This document shows positions 62,219 through 64,000 of a DNA stretch of 64,000 bases, piece by piece. Numbering within the stretch: position 1 is the stretch's first letter; each line of letters opens with the position of its first letter. The notes below the pieces were generated by a model. The model ran no database searches. It was not told the origin of the DNA and saw only the letters and a program-made list of their open reading frames with translations. Position numbers and translations under genes: made by a program. Source of the stretch: Niabella sp. (GTDB lineage: Bacteria > Bacteroidota > Bacteroidia > Chitinophagales > Chitinophagaceae); assembly GCA_027493055.1 (NCBI GenBank), contig JAPUDO010000048.1, positions 23,118 to 87,117 of the forward strand, given 5' to 3'.

Positions 62219-62733
62219 ATGGCAAAAATCAATGTAAAAGACACAGAAATTGTAATATTCAAAAAAGAGCAAGAAGATTATATTTCCTTGACCGACATTG
62301 CTAAAATTCGGGATAAGGAAAATCCATCACAAATCATCAGCTTGTGGCTAAGAACCTATATACAATCGAGTATCTTGGTTTGTAGGAAATGCTAAATAAC
62401 ACAAATTTTAAACCCCACATTTATGAGGGGTTTAAAAACGAATCGGCAAAACCTCATTTCTGGATGTCATCTCAAAAATGGATTAATGAAACAAACGCCA
62501 TAGGAATAATTTCAAAATCGGGACGTTACGGAGGGGGAACCTATGCTCATTCCGACATTGCCTTTAAATTTGCCTCGTGGATTTCGGCAGAATTTGAATT
62601 GTATCTTATAAGGGAATTTAAACGGCTAAAAGAGGAAGAACAAAAACAACTCGGTTGGACTGCCAAACGAGAATTCGCAAAGATAAATTTAGCCATTATA
62701 TTGATTTATAGCAAGGTCAAACTCTGCGGATAA
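62219..62733 (+). pseudogene. KilA-N domain gene, frameshifted and nonsense-mutated
   Basis: The ATG at 62219 opens MAKINVKDTEIVIFKKEQED, YISLTDIAKIRD, IISLWLRTY, a KilA-N/ORF6N-type DNA-binding start. After TY a one-base loss near 62355 puts the rest (TIEYLGL-stop-EMLNNTNFKPH) in another frame. There the expected Trp is a TAG codon at 62383-62385. The remainder, FWMSSQKWINETNAIGIISK, SGRYGGGTYAHSDIAFKFAS, WISAEFELYLIREFKRLKEE, is readable from 62389. The true 3' end is replaced by the 31-bp repeat (62688-62718). The gene is therefore broken in three ways. Copy C of the leader repeat lies upstream, so it once had the same promoter as the defence-type genes at 50-53 kb. Confidence 0.85.
62688..62718. 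repeat. 31-bp direct repeat (copy of 55176-55206)
   Basis: Exact copy of the XRE start region of module copy 1, found in the KilA-N remnant, 28 bp beyond the stop of the second XRE gene. Same orientation relative to the window as at 55.2 kb. Confidence 0.85.
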
Positions 62734-62745
62734 ATAGAATTGGAT

Positions 62746-62985
62746 TTACTTAGGCAGCTTCCCTTCGTAATTAAATAATTCCATCATCTTTACTTTAAGA
62801 GCTATTGAAAATTTAATTAAAGTAATTACTTCAATATTTTTCTTTCCATTTTCAATCCTGCTAATATCGGAATTGGGAACTCCGGAAGCTACTTCAAGAT
62901 CAAGCTGAGTAAGGTTTCTGTGCTTTCTTAATTGGCGCAATCTTTTACCAATTGCTATTAGCTCATTATCAATTCGACTTTCCAT
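62746..62985 (-). CDS. XRE-family transcriptional regulator of module copy 2
   Basis: This 79-residue helix-turn-helix protein starts MESRIDNELIAIGKRLRQLR. The HTH is in LTQLDLEVASGVPNSDISRIENG, followed by KKNIEVITLIKFSIALKVKM. It differs from the regulator of copy 1 by much more than the effector protein differs between copies. The frame extends upstream to a TTG at 63039, but that would place coding sequence in the operator, so I take the ATG at 62983-62985. The operator palindrome lies 36 bp upstream of this start. It probably represses its own and the divergent leader-RNA promoter. Confidence 0.88.
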   Translation of the reverse strand: MESRIDNELIAIGKRLRQLRKHRNLTQLDLEVASGVPNSDISRIENGKKNIEVITLIKFSIALKVKMMELFNYEGKLPK

Positions 62986-63020
62986 TAATAAAATGAAGGT
63001 CAAAAAAAATATCAAAATAT

Positions 63021-63042
63021 AATTTGTGTTATAACACAAATT
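63021..63042. promoter_or_regulatory. Perfect 22-bp operator palindrome, module copy 2
   Basis: AATTTGTGTTA (63021-63031) is followed directly by its exact inverse, TAACACAAATT. It lies between the XRE gene and the TATCTTTG promoter, so it is the expected XRE binding site. Confidence 0.8.
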
Positions 63043-63045
63043 AAT

Positions 63046-63053
63046 TATCTTTG
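63046..63053 (+). promoter_or_regulatory. -7 box of leader RNA, module copy 2
   Basis: TATCTTTG exactly matches the TAnnTTTG consensus, four bases past the operator. An XRE repressor bound there would block it. Start of transcription would be near 63060. Confidence 0.75.
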
Positions 63054-63081
63054 GAATGTCATTATAAATGATACTATTTTC

Positions 63082-63268
63082 GCGATTACTTCATAAAATC
63101 ATTTGAAGCATTCGCTTTGAATCTCGAACTGAAAACTGGTAATTTTTAACACACGAGATGATAAGCAGAATAGCTCACGACCTAGGCGTGAGCTCTCTTA
63201 TCCGTGTGTGGGTATACCAGTACTTCAGTTCGGTAAGTTGAGCGCCACGCCTTTTTTTGTGCGCGGTG
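63082..63268 (+). ncRNA. Structured leader RNA with five nested helices, module copy 2
   Basis: Same fold as at 55287-55478. P1 CGAACTGAA (63125-63133)/TTCAGTTCG (63224-63232); P2 ACTGGTA (63135-63141)/TACCAGT (63215-63221); P3 ACACAC (63149-63154)/GTGTGT (63204-63209); P4 GATAAG (63160-63165)/CTTATC (63197-63202); P5 AGCTCAC (63172-63178)/GTGAGCT (63188-63194). P2, P4, P5 and the loops are identical to copy 1, while both strands of P1 and P3 differ but stay complementary. The 3' GCGC...GTGC pair also changes in step with GCAT...ATGC. This is direct evidence for selection on structure. The RNA ends 23 bp before the 207-aa gene. Confidence 0.82.
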
Positions 63269-63291
63269 TTTCATTTAAAAAACTTTTTGTT

Positions 63292-63915
63292 ATGAACAAC
63301 GCCGTTGCCACACCTGTACAAAACGCCTGCCGCAAGCAAGGCCACACCAAAGACCCGTTTGAAACCCATTGCTGGCGGAATGAAAGCCTAACGAACCCCT
63401 ACAAGGTATTTGCCGCCATTTTTGCCGAAGCACATGTGCACGATTTCCGAAAGCTGGTTAAAAAGCTCGTTAGCAGCGCCAGCGGAGCAGGAGTATATAA
63501 AGGAGAAGCAACAGGAGATGTGCTGCTGTATATGAAGCTCATCCGCTCACTTATAAAAGCGGCACATGCTTTAAAGCGTGAAAAGAACAGTGCTATTGTC
63601 ATTAACGCGGAAGACCTGTTCAATAAAAAATACTACTGCAGCCATTATGTTAGCGCCGATGCGTGGAAGGAGTTTCCGCGCCACCTGTCTGAAAAAGAAT
63701 ATGGTAATCCTTACCTGGTGTTTCAAAAGTTTTTCCGCTACCAGTCGCTAACCAACTGGCTGCACTGCTGGGAACAGGTTGTGGATGGAGCTTTTTGCGG
63801 GGATGGCAGTTTTGCACCTGCTGCGCCCTTCAAGGTGCACAGCCATTTAGCAAAGCTGGTTGAAGCCGCGCATTTGATTGATGTAAGGGAGGATAGCATA
63901 CAGGAATGGAATTAA
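63292..63915 (+). CDS. 207-aa protein of unknown function, module copy 2
   Basis: Paralogue of the protein at 55500-56117. Most residues are the same; differences are scattered (for example QNACRKQ for QTTCRKS, THCWRNESL for TYCWRNERL, INAEDLF for INRDDLF) and the end is DSIQEWN instead of EEFVS. An upstream extension of the frame to 63208 runs through the leader RNA and is not credible; the ATG at 63292 aligns with the other copy. The domain is unknown to me. Conserved Cys/His/Trp residues (YYCSHYV, NWLHCWEQV) could bind metal or RNA. The strict link with the structured RNA suggests that RNA and protein work together. Confidence 0.8.
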   Translation: MNNAVATPVQNACRKQGHTKDPFETHCWRNESLTNPYKVFAAIFAEAHVHDFRKLVKKLVSSASGAGVYKGEATGDVLLYMKLIRSLIKAAHALKREKNSAIVINAEDLFNKKYYCSHYVSADAWKEFPRHLSEKEYGNPYLVFQKFFRYQSLTNWLHCWEQVVDGAFCGDGSFAPAAPFKVHSHLAKLVEAAHLIDVREDSIQEWN

Positions 63916-63948
63916 CTAATAATCATACACCTACAATTTAAACTTTTT

Positions 63949-63974
63949 CCACTTTTGTCTTGAAACAAAAGTGG
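63949..63974. terminator. Hairpin after module copy 2
   Basis: CCACTTTTGT (63949-63958) pairs with ACAAAAGTGG (63965-63974). It is flanked by T and A tracts and could end transcription from either side. Similar hairpins are common after genes in Bacteroidota. Confidence 0.65.
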
Positions 63975-64000
63975 AGCAAAAATTCAAGGCTGTGAAAAAA

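Noticed and set aside
63208-63291. N-terminal extension of the 207-aa protein
   Set aside because: It would translate the 3' part of the structured RNA; the paralogue supports the ATG at 63292.

Overview
The window looks like a chromosomal segment of a Bacteroidota organism, most likely family Chitinophagaceae. It has two SusC/SusD pairs, lipoproteins with Bacteroidota lipoboxes, a hybrid two-component regulator, TAnnTTTG-type -7 boxes, few Shine-Dalgarno sites and an AT-rich background. No rRNA, tRNA or CRISPR array was seen. The genus is not determined.

Layout. (1) 1-10.0 kb, minus strand: a glycan operon with two GH110-type alpha-1,3-galactosidases, SusC, SusD and a truncated secreted beta-propeller protein. 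Divergent from it (10.6-14.0 kb, plus) are an NTF2-like protein, 2-dehydro-3-deoxygalactonokinase, the matching aldolase and an anion-type MFS transporter. Together they suggest release and catabolism of galactose or a galactose-derived acid. (2) 14-20.5 kb: decayed DNA with an ISL3/ISAon1-like transposase remnant, a sialidase-fold protein, a DUF1080 protein, and two halves of a tyrosine recombinase pointing at each other. (3) 20.5-30.6 kb: WalJ/YycJ-type MBL hydrolase, a ParE/RelE-type toxin-antitoxin pair, GH43, an esterase, an ECF sigma/membrane protein unit with a repeated candidate promoter, a Cys-rich conserved protein of unknown function, a cytochrome c lipoprotein and a SufE-like protein lacking its cysteine.

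(4) 31-50 kb: a complete levan/fructan utilisation locus. Nine minus-strand genes (sugar porter, fructokinase, SusC, SusD, DUF4960 lipoprotein, three GH32-clan enzymes, a thioredoxin-like protein) are almost end to end. The fructose-sensing-type hybrid histidine kinase is on the plus strand, separated from the operon by an AlbA_2/Schlafen-like ATPase gene and a four-copy repeat.

(5) 50.2-55 kb: an accessory, defence-like island with an Abi gene stub, a possible small RNA, TcmP plus its three-Cys (DUF5131) partner, DUF2806, an attC-like palindrome and an AbiJ-type protein. Three copies of one promoter/leader sequence stand in front of unrelated genes here and at 62 kb. (6) 56.4-61.4 kb: a XusA/XusB-like xenosiderophore receptor and DUF4374 lipoprotein with a divergent AraC regulator, then a RAYT transposase carrying a REP-like palindrome inside its own ORF.

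(7) The most unusual signal is a module present twice, at 54.9-56.1 kb and 62.7-63.9 kb. Each copy has a divergent XRE regulator, a palindromic operator with a TATCTTT(G/A) promoter, a ~190-nt structured leader RNA and a ~205-aa protein of unknown function. The two proteins are nearly identical and most of the RNA is identical, yet two of the five RNA helices have entirely different sequences that still pair in each copy. This supports a selected RNA structure and a possible undescribed RNA-protein system.
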